64,000 bases of DNA from Aplectana chamaeleonis (lineage: Eukaryota; Nematoda; Chromadorea; Rhabditida; Cosmocercidae): NCBI GenBank assembly GCA_029168955.1, contig JAPDOI010001442.1, forward strand, positions 1 through 64,000, in the 5' to 3' direction. Of this stretch, positions 24,280-35,700 are shown piece by piece. Under the pieces are notes generated by a model. It saw nothing but the letters and a program-made list of their open reading frames with translations, was not told where the DNA came from and did not search any database. The position numbers and the translations under genes are program-made. Numbering within the stretch: position 1 is the first letter of the stretch; the number at the start of each line of letters is the position of its first letter.

Positions 24280-26030
24280 GTTTATTGTGCGGTACCCAAC
24301 TGAAAGTGTGCCAAACGCCACAAAACGTGTGCGGAACCCAACTGAAATCGCGCCGAGCGCCGGGGAACGTGTGCGGGACCCGAATGAAAATGAGCAAAGC
24401 GCAGGGGAGAGAGTGTGAGACCCAACCAAGAGTGCGCCAAGCGCCGGGAACGTGTTTGGGACTTGATTGAAAAGGCACCAGGCGCCCGGAAAAATGCGCG
24501 GTACCCAACCGTGAGTGAGCCAAGCGCCGCGGAACGTGTGCGGAACTCGAACGGAAATGTGCCAAAGCGCCACAGAACGTGTGTTGGACCTGACTAGAAG
24601 TGCGTCAAGCGCCATGGAACGTGTGCGGAACCCGACTGAAATTGCGCCGAGCGCCGGGGAACGTGTGCGGGACCCGAATGAAAATCAGCAAAACGCAGGG
24701 GAGAGAGTGTGAGACCCAACCAAGAGTGCGCCAAGCGCCGGGGACGTGTTTGGGACTTGACTGAAAAGGCACCAGGCGCTCGGAGAAGTGTGCGGGACCC
24801 AACTGTGAGTGCGCCAAGCGCCGGGGAATGTATTCGTGACCCAACTGGGAGTGCGCCAAGCGCCGGGAAAAGTGTGCGGGACCCAACTTCGGGTACGCCA
24901 TGCGCCGAGGAAAGTGTTCGTGACCCAACTGGGAGTGCGCCAAGCACCGGGAAAAGTGTGCGGGACCCAACTGGGAGCGCGCCAAGCGCCAGGAAACGTG
25001 TGCGGGACCCAACTTTGGGTGCGCCAAGTGCCGGGAAACGTGTGCGGGACACAACTTCGGGTGCGCTAAGCGCCGAGCAAAGCGTGAGGGACACAACTGG
25101 GAGTGCGACAAGCGCGGAGGAAAGTGCGCAGGACCCAAATGGAAACGCGCCAAGCGCCAGAGAACGTGTGCGGGACCCAACTGGGAGTGCTCCATGCGCC
25201 GGTGAAAGTGGGCGGGATCTAACTTCGTGTGCGCCAAACGCCGAGCAAAGCGTGCGGGACCCAACTGGAAGTGCTCCATGCGCCGGGGAGCGTATTCGTG
25301 ACCCAAGTCGGAGTGCGCCAAGCGCCGGGAAAGTGTGCGGGACCCATCTGGGAACGCGCCAAGCGTCAGAGAACGTGTGCGGGACCCAACTTCGGGTACG
25401 CCATGCGCCAAGGAAAGCGTGCGGGACTCAACTGGAAGTGCTCCATGCGCCGGGGAACGCATTCGTGACCTAACTGGGAGTGCGCCAAGCGCCGGGAAAG
25501 TGTGCGGGACCCATCTGGGAACGCGCCAAGCGCCAGAGAACGTGTGCGGGACCCAACTTTGGGTACGCCATGCGCCGAGGAAAGCGTGCGGGACCCAACT
25601 GGAAGTGCTCCATGCGCCGGGCAACGTATTCGTGACCCAACTCGGAGTGCGTCAAGCGGCGGTAAAAGTGTGCGGGACCTAACTGGGAGCGCGTCTAGCG
25701 CCGGGAAACGTGTGCGTGACCTAACTTCGGGTGCGCCAAGCTCCGAGCAAAGCGTGCGGGACCCAACTGGAAGTGCTCCATGCTCCGGGAAACCTATTCG
25801 TGACCCCACTCGGAGTGCGTCAAGCGCCGGTAAAAGTTTGCGGGACCTAACTGGGAGCGCGTCTAGCGCCGGGAAACGTGTGCGTGACCTAACTACGGGT
25901 GCGCCAAGCGCCGAGCAAAGCGTGAGGGACTCAACCTCGGGTGCGCCAAGTGGCGAGCAAAGCGTGAGGGACCCAAATGAGAGTACGCCAAGCGTTACGG
26001 ATCGTGTGTTTGACCCAATTGGGAGGACCG
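24280..26030. repeat. 42-bp tandem repeat, about 42 copies
   Basis: The unit is 42 bp (14 codons). In the best plus frame it reads S-A-P-S-A-G-K-S-V-R-D-P-T-G with much variation. Recognisable DNA landmarks are GCGCCAAGCGCCGGGAAA and GTGCGGGACCCAACT. Copies are diverged (ends more than the centre), and frames change along the array, so no single plus frame spans it. A minus frame of 339 codons (24605-25624) also stays open. I see no promoter or exon structure around it and read it as a GC-rich minisatellite. Confidence 0.9.
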
Positions 26031-26378
26031 GAAAATCGAAAACGAGGTTGCGATTGATCCGTTCATCTAGTCGTCATTGAGTTCGGAAACCAAGAAAAAG
26101 GGTGTGAACTGTGGTGTTGCTAGATGGGTGGGCAAGTGTTATACAAGAGGGATCTTCTACACAACTGCATGAACATATGAAAAGTCATGTCTGAGGGTGT
26201 AATGTGCTTTTGAAAGGAAACCTTTGCTAAAATAAAGTGAAATTATCTAACTGTTTTGCTTTGCTACTAAGTCAAGGTCAACTGAGTGAGAGGTAAGACG
26301 AGCCTGAAAAGTCTCAGACACGACTCAGACGAGTCCGAAATTATAGCGATTCGGCAGATCATTGGTCGACCGCAACAC
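26031..26378. other. Spacer between the 42-bp array and a MITE
   Basis: Unique-looking sequence with no open frame or repeat of note. Confidence 0.5.
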
Positions 26379-26381
26379 TTA

Positions 26382-26750
26382 GGCCATGGTTATACCTGAA
26401 GTTCGCGACCGCGACAGGTGCGGTCAACTGTTACAAATCGTGTCGGGACCAGACCCACACAGTAGAAAAATGCTGTGGCAAGAACAGTTTGCAGCACCTG
26501 TCGCGGTCGCTGGCTCGAAAGGGGATGTCATGCCTGAAATACGGAAACCGTGCGGTAATCGGTCGCTGTCGCGGCTGTCCGTCGCAGTGCAGTGCACTGC
26601 GACTGGTGTCAGCGACAGCGACCCAGCCAAATCCGGCATCGTGCCGGGTGTTTCTTGGCCCTGAGCGACAGAGACGGCTGGCCCTCAGCGACAGCGACGT
26701 AGCAGTGCTCTGCGACCGCGACAGGTCTGTCGTGTGGTATAACAATGGCC
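26382..26750. mobile_element. PIF/Harbinger-like MITE, 369 bp, TTA target duplication
   Basis: TTA occurs at 26379-26381 and 26751-26753. The ends are GGCCATGGTTATACC and, on the other strand, GGCCATTGTTATACC. The interior carries many short CGACCGCGACAG-like inverted motifs on both sides. A three-base TTA target and GG-starting termini fit PIF/Harbinger. No protein is encoded. Its right TTA overlaps the TTAA that starts the next element. Confidence 0.7.
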
Positions 26751-26754
26751 TTAA

Positions 26755-26791
26755 AGGCAGTGTCCACGATAAAAACCATGCCTGATTTTTT
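26755..26791. mobile_element. Left terminus of a family F1 element, running into the 36-bp array
   Basis: TTAA (26751-26754) is followed by AGGCAGTGTCCACGAT, the F1 end. After about 37 bp the sequence passes into the 36-bp tandem repeat. No F1 right end was found between the arrays and 58 kb. Confidence 0.65.
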
Positions 26792-29700
26792 GCCGTGGAC
26801 AATAGTGCTGTATGCGCTGTAGAGAATGCCGTGGATGATAGTGCTGTAGGCGCTGTAGAGATTGCCGTGGATAATGCTGCTGTAGCCGCTGTAGAGAGTG
26901 CAGTGGATAATGCTGCTGTAGCCGCCGTAGAGAATGCCGTGGATGATGGTGCTGTAGCCGCCGTAGAGAATGCCGTGGATGATGGTGCTGTAGCCGCTGT
27001 AGAGAGTGCCGTGGAAAATAGTGCTGTAGGCGCTGTAGAGAATGCCGTGGATAATGCTGCTGTAGCCGCCGTAGAGAATGACGTGGATGATGGTGCTGTA
27101 TGCGCTGTGGAGAGTGCCGTGGATGATGGTGCTGTAGCAGTGCCGTGGATGATGGTGCTGTAGACGCTGTAGAGAATGCCGTGGAAAATAATGCTGTAGG
27201 CGCTGTAGAGGATGCCGTGGATACCGCTGCTGTACCCGCCGTAAAGAATGCCGTGGATGATGGTGCTGTAGCCGCTGTAGAGAATGTCGTGGATAATGGT
27301 GCTGTAGCCGCTGTAGAGAATGCCGTGGATGATGGTGCTGTAGCCGCCGTAGAGAATGCAGTGGATAAACCTTCTGTAGCCGCCGTAGAGAATGCGGTGG
27401 ATGATGGTGCTCTAACCTCTGCAGAGAATACCGTGGATAAAGATGCTGTTGCCGCTGTAGAGAGTGCCGTGGATGATGGTGTTGTAGCCGCTGTAGAGAA
27501 TGCAGCGGATAATGCTGCTGTAGCCGCCGTAAAGAATGCCGTGGATGGTGGTGCTGTAGCCGCTGTAGAGAATGCCGTGGATGATGGTGCTGTGGGCGCT
27601 GTAGAGAGTGCCGTGGAAAATAGTGCTGTAGGCGCTTTAGAGAATGCCGTGGAAAATAGTGCTGTAGGCGTTGTGGAGAGTGCCGTCGATGATGGTGCTG
27701 TAGCAGTGCCGTGGATGATGGTGCTCTAGCCGCTGTAGAGAACGCCGTGGAAAATAATGCTGTAGGCGCTGTAGAGGATGCCGTGGAAAATAGTGCTGTA
27801 GCCGCTGTAGAGAATGCCGTGGATAATGGTGCTGCAGCCGCTGTAGAGAATGCCGTGGATGATGGTGCTGCAGCCGCTGTAGAGAATGCCGTGGATGATG
27901 GTGCTGTAGCCGCTGTAGAGAATGCCGTGGAAAATAGTGCTGTAGGCGCTGTAGAGAATGCCGTGGATGATGGTGCTGTAGCCGCTGTAGAGAATGCCGT
28001 GGATGATGTTGCTGTAGCCGCCGTAGAGAATGCGGTGGATGATGGTGCTGTAGCCGCTGTAGAGAGTGCCGTGGAAAATAGAGCTGTAGGCGCTGTAGAG
28101 AATGGCGTGGAAAATAGTGCTGTAGCGCGCTGTAGAGAGTGCCGTGGATGATGGTGCTGTGCGCGCTGTAGAGAATGCCGTGGATGATGGTGCTGTGGGC
28201 GCTGTAGAGAATGCCGTGGATGATGGTGCTGTAGCCGCTGTAGAGAATGCCGTGGATGATGGTGCTGTAGCCGCTGTAGAGAATGCCGTGGAAAATAGTG
28301 CTGTAGCCGCCGTAGAGAGTGCAGTGGATAATGCTGCTGTAGCCGCCGTAGAGAATGCCGTGGATGATGGTGCTGTAGCCGCCGTAGAGAATGCAGTGGA
28401 TAAAGCTGCTGTAGCCGCCGTAGAGAATGCGGTGGATGATGGTGCTGTACGCGCTGTAGAGAGTGCCGTGGATGATGGTGCTCTAACCTCTGCAGAGAAT
28501 ACCGTGGATAATGATGCTGTAGCCGCTGTAGAGAGTGCCGTGGAAAATAGTGCTGTAGGCGCTGTAGAGAATGCCGTGGATGATGGTGCTGTAGCCGCTG
28601 TAGAGAGTGCCGTGGAAAATAGTGCTGTATGCGCTGTAGAGAATGCCGTGGATGATAGTGCTGTAGCCGCCGTAGAGAATGCCGTGGATGATGGTGCTGT
28701 AGCCGCCGTAGAGAATGCCGTGGATGATGGTGCTGTAGCCGCTGTAGAGAGTGCAGTGGAAAATGCTGCTGTAGCCGCTGTAGAGAATGCCGTGGAAAAT
28801 AGTGCTGTTGGCGCTGTAGAGAATGCCGTGGATGATGGTGCTGTAGCCGCTGTAGAGAATGTCGTGGAAAATAGTGCTGTAGCCGCTGTAGAGAGTGCAG
28901 TGGATAATGCTGCTGAAGCCGCCGTAGAGAATGCCGTGGATGATGGTGCTGTAGCCGCCGTAGAGAATGCCGTGGATGATGGTGCTGTAGCCGCTGTAGA
29001 GAATGCCGTGGATAATGCTGCTGTAGCCGCTGTAGAGAATGCCGTGGAAAACAGTGCTGTTGGCGCTGTAGAGAATGCCGTGGATGATGGTGCTGTAGCC
29101 GCTGTAGAGAATGTCGTGGAAAATAGTGCTGTTGGCGCTGTAGAAAATGCCGTGGATGATGGTGCTGTAGCCGCTGTAGAGAGTGCCGTGGATGATGGTG
29201 CTGTAGCCGCTGTAGAGAATGCCGTGGATGATGGTGCTGTAGCCGCTGTAGAGAATGCCGTGGATGATGGTGCTGTGGGCGCTGTAGAGTATGCCGTGGA
29301 TGATGGTGCTGTATGCGCTGTAGAGAGTGCCGTGGATGATGGTGCTGTAGCCGCTGTAGAGAATGCCGTGGATGATGGTGCTGTAGCCGCTGTAGAGAAT
29401 GCCGTGGATGATGGTGCTGTGGGCGCTGTAGAGAATGCCGTGGATGATGGTGCTGTACGCGCTGTAGAGAGTGCCGTGGATGATGGTGCTGTAGCCGCTG
29501 TAGAGAATGCCGTGGAAAATAGTGCTGTGGGCGCTGTAGAGAATGCCGTGGATGATGGTGCTGTGGGCGCTGTAGAGTATGCCGTGGATGATGGTGCTGT
29601 ATGCGCTGTAGAGAGTGCCGTGGATGATGGTGCTGTAGCCGCTGTAGAAAATGCCGTGGATGATGGTGCTGTAGCCGCTGTAGAGAGTGCCGTGGATGAT

Positions 29701-32700
29701 GGTGCTGTAGCCGCTGTAGAGAATGCCGTGGATGATGGTGCTGTAGCCGCTGTAGAGAATGCCGTGGAAAATAGTGCTGTAGCCGCCGTAGAGAATGCCG
29801 TGGAAAATAGTGCTGTAGCCGCCGTAGGGAATGCCGTGGATGATGGTGCTCTAACCTCTGTAGAGAATACCGTGGATAATGATGCTGTAGCCGCTGTAGA
29901 GAGTGCCGTGGAAAATAGTGCTGTAGCCGCTGTAGAGAGTGCCGTGGATGATGGTGCCGTAGCCGCTGTAGAGAATGCCGTGGATGATGGTGCTGTAGCC
30001 GCTGTAGAGAATGCCGTGGATAATGCTGCTGTAGCCGCCGTAGAGAATGCCGTGGATGATGGGGCTGTATGCGCTGTGGAGAGTGCCGTGGATGATGGTG
30101 CTGTGGGCGCTGTAGAGAATGCCGTGGATGATGGTGCTGTAGCCGCTGTAGAGAATGCCGTGGAAAATGATGGTGCTGTAGCCGCTGTAGAGAATGCCGT
30201 GGATGATGGTGCTGTAGCCGCTGTAGAGAATGCGGTGGATGATGGTGCTGTAGCCGCTGTAGAGAATGCCGTGGATGATGGTGCTGTAGCCGCTGTAGAG
30301 AATGCCGTGGAAAATAGTGCTGTAGGTGCTGTAGAGAATGCCGTGGATGATGGTGCTGTAGCCGCTGTAGAGAATGCCGTGGATGATAGTGCTGTGGGCG
30401 CTGTAAAGAATGCCGTGGATGATGGTGCTGTAGCCGCTGTAGAGAATGCCGTGGATGATGGTGCTGTAGCCGCTGTAGAGAATGCCGTGGAAAATAGTGC
30501 TGTAGCCGCCGTAGAGAATACCGTGGATGATGATGCTGTAGCCGCTGTAGAGAGTGCCGTGGATGATGGTGCTGTAGCCGCTGTAGAGAATGCCGTGGAT
30601 GATGGCGCTGTAGCCGCTGTAGAGAATGCCGCGGATGATGGCGCTGTAGCCGCCGTAGAGAGTGCCGTGGATGATGGTGCTGTGGGCGCTGTAGAGAATG
30701 CCGTAGATGATGGTGCTGTACGCGCTGTAGAGAGTGCCGTGGATGATGGTGCTGTAGCCGCTGCAGAGAGTGCCGTGGAAAATAGTGCTGTAGGCGTTGT
30801 AGAGAATGCCGTGGAAAATAGTGCTGTAGCCGCTGTAGAGAATGCCGTGGATGATGGTGCTGTAGCCGCCGTAGAGAATGCGGTGGATGATGGTGCTCTA
30901 ACCTCTGCAGAGAATGCCGTGGATGATGGTGCTGTAGCCGCTGTAGAGAATGCCGTGGATGATGGTGCTGTAGCCGCTGTAGAGAATGCCGTGGATGATG
31001 GTGCTGTAGCCGCTGTAGAGAATGCAGTGGATAATGCTGCTGTAGCCGCCGTAAAGAATGCCGTGGATGATGGTGCTGTAGCCGCTGTAGAGAATGCCGT
31101 GGATGATGGTGCTGTAGCCGCTGTAGAGAATGCCGTGGAAAATAGTGCTGTAGCCGCCGTAGAGAATGCAGTGGATAATGCTGCTGTAGCCGCCGTAGAG
31201 AATGCGGTGGATGATGGTGCTCTAACCTCTGCAGAGAATACCGTGGATAATGATGCTGTAGCCGCTGTAGAGAGTGCCGTGGAAAATAGTGCTGTAGGCG
31301 CTGTAGAGAATGCCGTGGAAAATAGTGATGTGCGCGCTGTAGAGAGTGCCGTGGATGATGGTGCTGTAGCCGCTGTAGAGAATGCCGTGGATGATGGTGC
31401 TGTAGCCGCTGTAGAGAATGCCGTGGATGATGGTGCTGTAGCCGCTGTAGAGAATGCCGTGGATGATGGTGCTGTAGCCGCTGTAGAGAATGCCGTGGAA
31501 AATAGTGCTGTAGCCGCCGTAGAGAATGCCGTGGAAAATAGTGCTGTAGCCGCCGTAGAGAATGCAGTGGATAATGCTGCTGTTTCCGCTGTAGAGAATG
31601 TCGTGGAAAATAGTGCTGTTGGCGCTGTAGAGAATGCCGTGGATGATGGTGCTGTAGCCGCTGTAGAGAATGCCGTGGATGATGGTGCTGTAGCCGCTGT
31701 AGAGAATGCCGTGGAAAATAGTGCTGTAGCCGCCGTAGAGAGTGCAGTGGATAACGCTGCTGTAGCCGCCGTAAAGAATGCCGTGGATGATGGTGCTGTA
31801 GCCGCTGTAGAGAATGCCGTGGATGATGGTGCTGTAGCCGCTGTAGAGAATGCCGTGGAAAATAGTGCTGTAGCCGCCGTAGAGAGTGCAGTGGATAATG
31901 CTGCTGTAGCCGCAGTAGAGAATGCGGTGGATGATGGTGCTGTACGCGCTGTAGAGAGTGCCGTGGATGATGATGCTGTAGCCGCTGTAGAGAGTGCCGT
32001 GGAAAATAGTGCTGTACGCGCTGTAGAGAATGCCGTGGAAAATAGTGATGTGCGCGCTGTAGAGAGTGCCGTGGATGATGGTGCTGTAGCCGCTGTAGAG
32101 AATGCCGTGGATGATGGTGCTGTAGCCGCTGTAGAGAATGCCGTGGAAAATAGTGCTGTAGCCGCCGTAGAGAATGCCGTGGATAATGCTGATGTAGCCG
32201 CCGTAGGGAATGCCGTGGATGATGGTGCTGTAGCCGCCGTAAAGAATGCCGTGGATGATGGTGCTGTAGCCGCTGTAGAGAATGCCGTGGATGATGGTGC
32301 TGTAGCCGCTGTAGAGAATGCCGTGGATGATGGTGCTGTAGCCGCTGTAGAGAATGCCGTGGAAAATAGTGCTGTAGCCGCCGTAGAGAATGCAGTGGAT
32401 AATGCTGCTGTAGCCGCCGTAGAGAATGCGGTGGATGATGGTGCTCTAACCTCTGCAGAGAATACCGTGGATAATGATGCTGTAGCCGCTGTAGAGAGTG
32501 CCGTGGAAAATAGTGCTGTAGGCGCTGTAGAGAATGCCGTGGAAAATAGTGATGTGCGCGCTGTAGAGAGTGCCGTGGATGATGGTGCTGTAGCCGCTGT
32601 AGAGAATGTCGTGGAAAATAGTGCTGTTGGCGCTGTAGAGAATGCCGTGGATGATGGTGCTGTAGCCGCTGTAGAGAATGCCGTGGATGATGGTGCTGTA

Positions 32701-35700
32701 GCCGCTGTAGAGAATGCCGTGGAAAATAGTGCTGTAGCCGCCGTAGAGAGTGCAGTGGATAATGCTGCTGTAGCCGCCGTAAAGAATGCCGTGGATGATG
32801 GTGCTGTAGCCGCTGTAGAGAATGCCGTGGATGATGGTGCTGTAGCCGCTGTAGAGAATGCCGTGGAAAATAGTGCTGTAGGCGCTGTAGAGAATGCCGT
32901 GGAAAATAGTGATGTGCGCGCTGTAGAGAGTGCCGTGGATGATGGTGCTGTGGGCGCTGTAGAGAATGCCGTGGATGATGATGCTGTAGCCGCTGTAGAG
33001 AGTGCCGTGGAAAATAGTGCTGTTGGCGCTGTAGAGAATGCCGTGGATGATGGTGCTGTAGCCGCTGTAGAGAGTGCCGTGGATGATGGTGCTGTAGCCG
33101 CTGTAGAGAATGCAGTGGATAATGCTGCTGTAGCCGCCGTAAAGAATGCCGTGGATGATGGTGCTGTAGCCGCTGTAGAGAATGCCGTGGATGATGGTGC
33201 TGTAGCCGCTGTAGAGAATGCCGTGGAAAATAGTGCTGTAGCCGCCGTAGAGAATGCAGTGGATAATGCTGCTGTAGCCGCCGTAGAGAATGCGGTGGAT
33301 GATGGTGCTCTAACCTCTGCAGAGAATACCGTGGATAATGATGCTGTAGCCGCTGTGGAGAGGGCCGTGGAAAATAGTGCTGTGGGCGCTGTAGAGAATG
33401 CCGTGGATGATGGTGCTGTACGCGCTGTAGAGACTGCGGTGGATGATGGTGCTGTAGCCGATGTAGAGAATGCAGTGGATAATGCTGCTGTAGCCGCCGT
33501 AAAGAATGCCGTGGATGATGGTGCTGTAGCCGCTGTAGAGAATGCCGTGGATGATGGTGCTGTAGCCGCTGTAGAGAATGCCGTGGAAAATAGTGCTGTA
33601 GCCGCCGTAGAGAATGCCGTGGATGATAGTGCCGTAGGCGCTGTAGCGAATGCCGTGGATGATGGTGCTGTAGGCGCTGTAGAGAGTGCCGTGGATGATG
33701 GTGCTGTAGCCGCTGTAGAGAATGCCGTGGATAATGCTGCTGTAGCCGCTGTAGAGAGTGCCGTGGAAAATAGTGCTGTAGGCGCTGTAGAGAATGCCGT
33801 GGATGATAGTGCTGTGGGCGCTGTAGAGAATGCCGTGGATGATGGTGCTGTAGCCGCTGTAGAGAGTGCCGTGGATGATGGTGCTGTGGGAGCTGTAGAG
33901 AATGCCGTGGATGATGGTGCTGTAGCCGCTGTAGAGAATGTCGTGGAAAATAGTGCTGTAGCCGCCGTAGAGAATGCAGTGGATAAAGCTGCTGTAGCCG
34001 CCGTAGAGAGTGGCGTGGAAAATAGTGCTGTAGGCGTTGTAGAGAATGCCGTGGAAAATAGTGATGTGCGCGCTGTAGAGAATACCGTGGATAATGACGC
34101 TGTAGCCGCTGTAGAGAGTGCCGTGGAAAATAGTGCTGTAGGCGCTGTAGAGAATGCCGTGGAAAATAGTGATGTGCGCGCTGTAGATAGTGCCGTGGAT
34201 GATGGTGCTGTAGCCGCTGTAGAGAATGCCGTGGAAAATAGTGCTGTAGCCGCCGTAGAGAGTGCAGTGGATAATGCTGCTGTAGCCGCCGTAAAGAATG
34301 CCGTGGATGGTGGTGCTGTAGCCGCTGTAGAGAATGCCGTGGATGATGGTGCTGTAGCCGCTGTAGAGAATGCCGTGGAAAATAGTGCTGTAGCCGCCGT
34401 AGAGAATGCAGTGGATAATGCTGCTTTAGCCGCCGTAGAGAATGCGGTGGATGATGGTGCTCTAACCTCTGCAGAGAGTGCCTTGGATGATGATGCTGTA
34501 GCCGCTGTAGAGAGTGCCGTGGAAAATAGTGCTGTGGGCGCTGTAGAGAATGCCGTGGATGATGGTGCTGTACGCGCTGTAGAGAGTGCCGTGGATGATG
34601 GTGCTGTAGCCGCTGTAGAGAGTGCCGTGGAAAATAGTGCTGTAGGCGCTGTAGAGAATGCCGTGGATGATGGTGCTGTACGCGCTGTAGAGAGTGCCGT
34701 GGATGATGGTGCTCTAGCCGCTGTAGAGAATGCCGTGGATGATGGTGCTGTAGCCGCTGTAGAAAGTGCCGTGGATGATGGTGCTGTAGCCGCTGTAGAG
34801 AATGCCGTGGATGATGGTGCTGTAGCCGCTGTAGAGAATGCCGTGGAAAATAGTGATGTGCGCGCTGTAGAGAGTGCCGTGGATGATGGTGCTGTAGCCG
34901 CTGTAGAGAATGCCGTGGATGATGGTGCTGTAGCCGCTGTAGAGAATGCCGTGGAAAATAGTGCTGTAGCCGCCGTAGAGAATGCGGTGGATGATGGTGC
35001 TCTAACCTCTGCAGAGAATACCGTGGATAATGATGCTGTAGCCGCTGTAGAGAGTGCCCTGGATGATGGTGCTGTAGCCGCTGTAGAGAGTGGCGTGGAA
35101 AATAGTGCTGTAGCCGCTGTAGAGAATGCCGTGGATGATGGTGCTGTAGGCGCTGTAGAGAATGCCGTGGATGATAGTGCTGTGGGCGCTGTAGAGAATG
35201 CCGTGGATGATGGTGCTGTAGCCGCTGTAGAGAATGCCGTGGATGATGGTGCTGTAGCCGCTGTAGGGAATGCCGTGGAAAATAGTGCTGTGGGCGCTTT
35301 AGAGTATGCCGTGGATGATGGTGCTGTGGGCGCTGTAGAGAATGCCGTAGATGATGGTGCTGTACGCGCTGTAGAGAGTGCCGTGGATGATGGTGCTGTA
35401 GCCGCTGCAGAGAATGCCGTGGATGATGGTGCTGTAGCCGCTGTAGAGAATGCCGTGGATGATGGTGCTGTAGCCGCTGTAGAGAATGCCGTGGATGATG
35501 GTGCTGTACGCGCTGTAGAGAGTGCCGTGGATGATGGTGCTGTAGCCGCTGTAGAGAATGCCGTGGATGATGGTGCTGTAGCCGCTGTAGGGAATGCCGT
35601 GGAAAATAGTGCTGTGGGCGCTGTAGAGAATGCCGTAGATGATGGTGCTGTACGCGCTGTAGAGAGTGCCGTGGATGATGGTGCTGTAGCCGCTGCAGAG

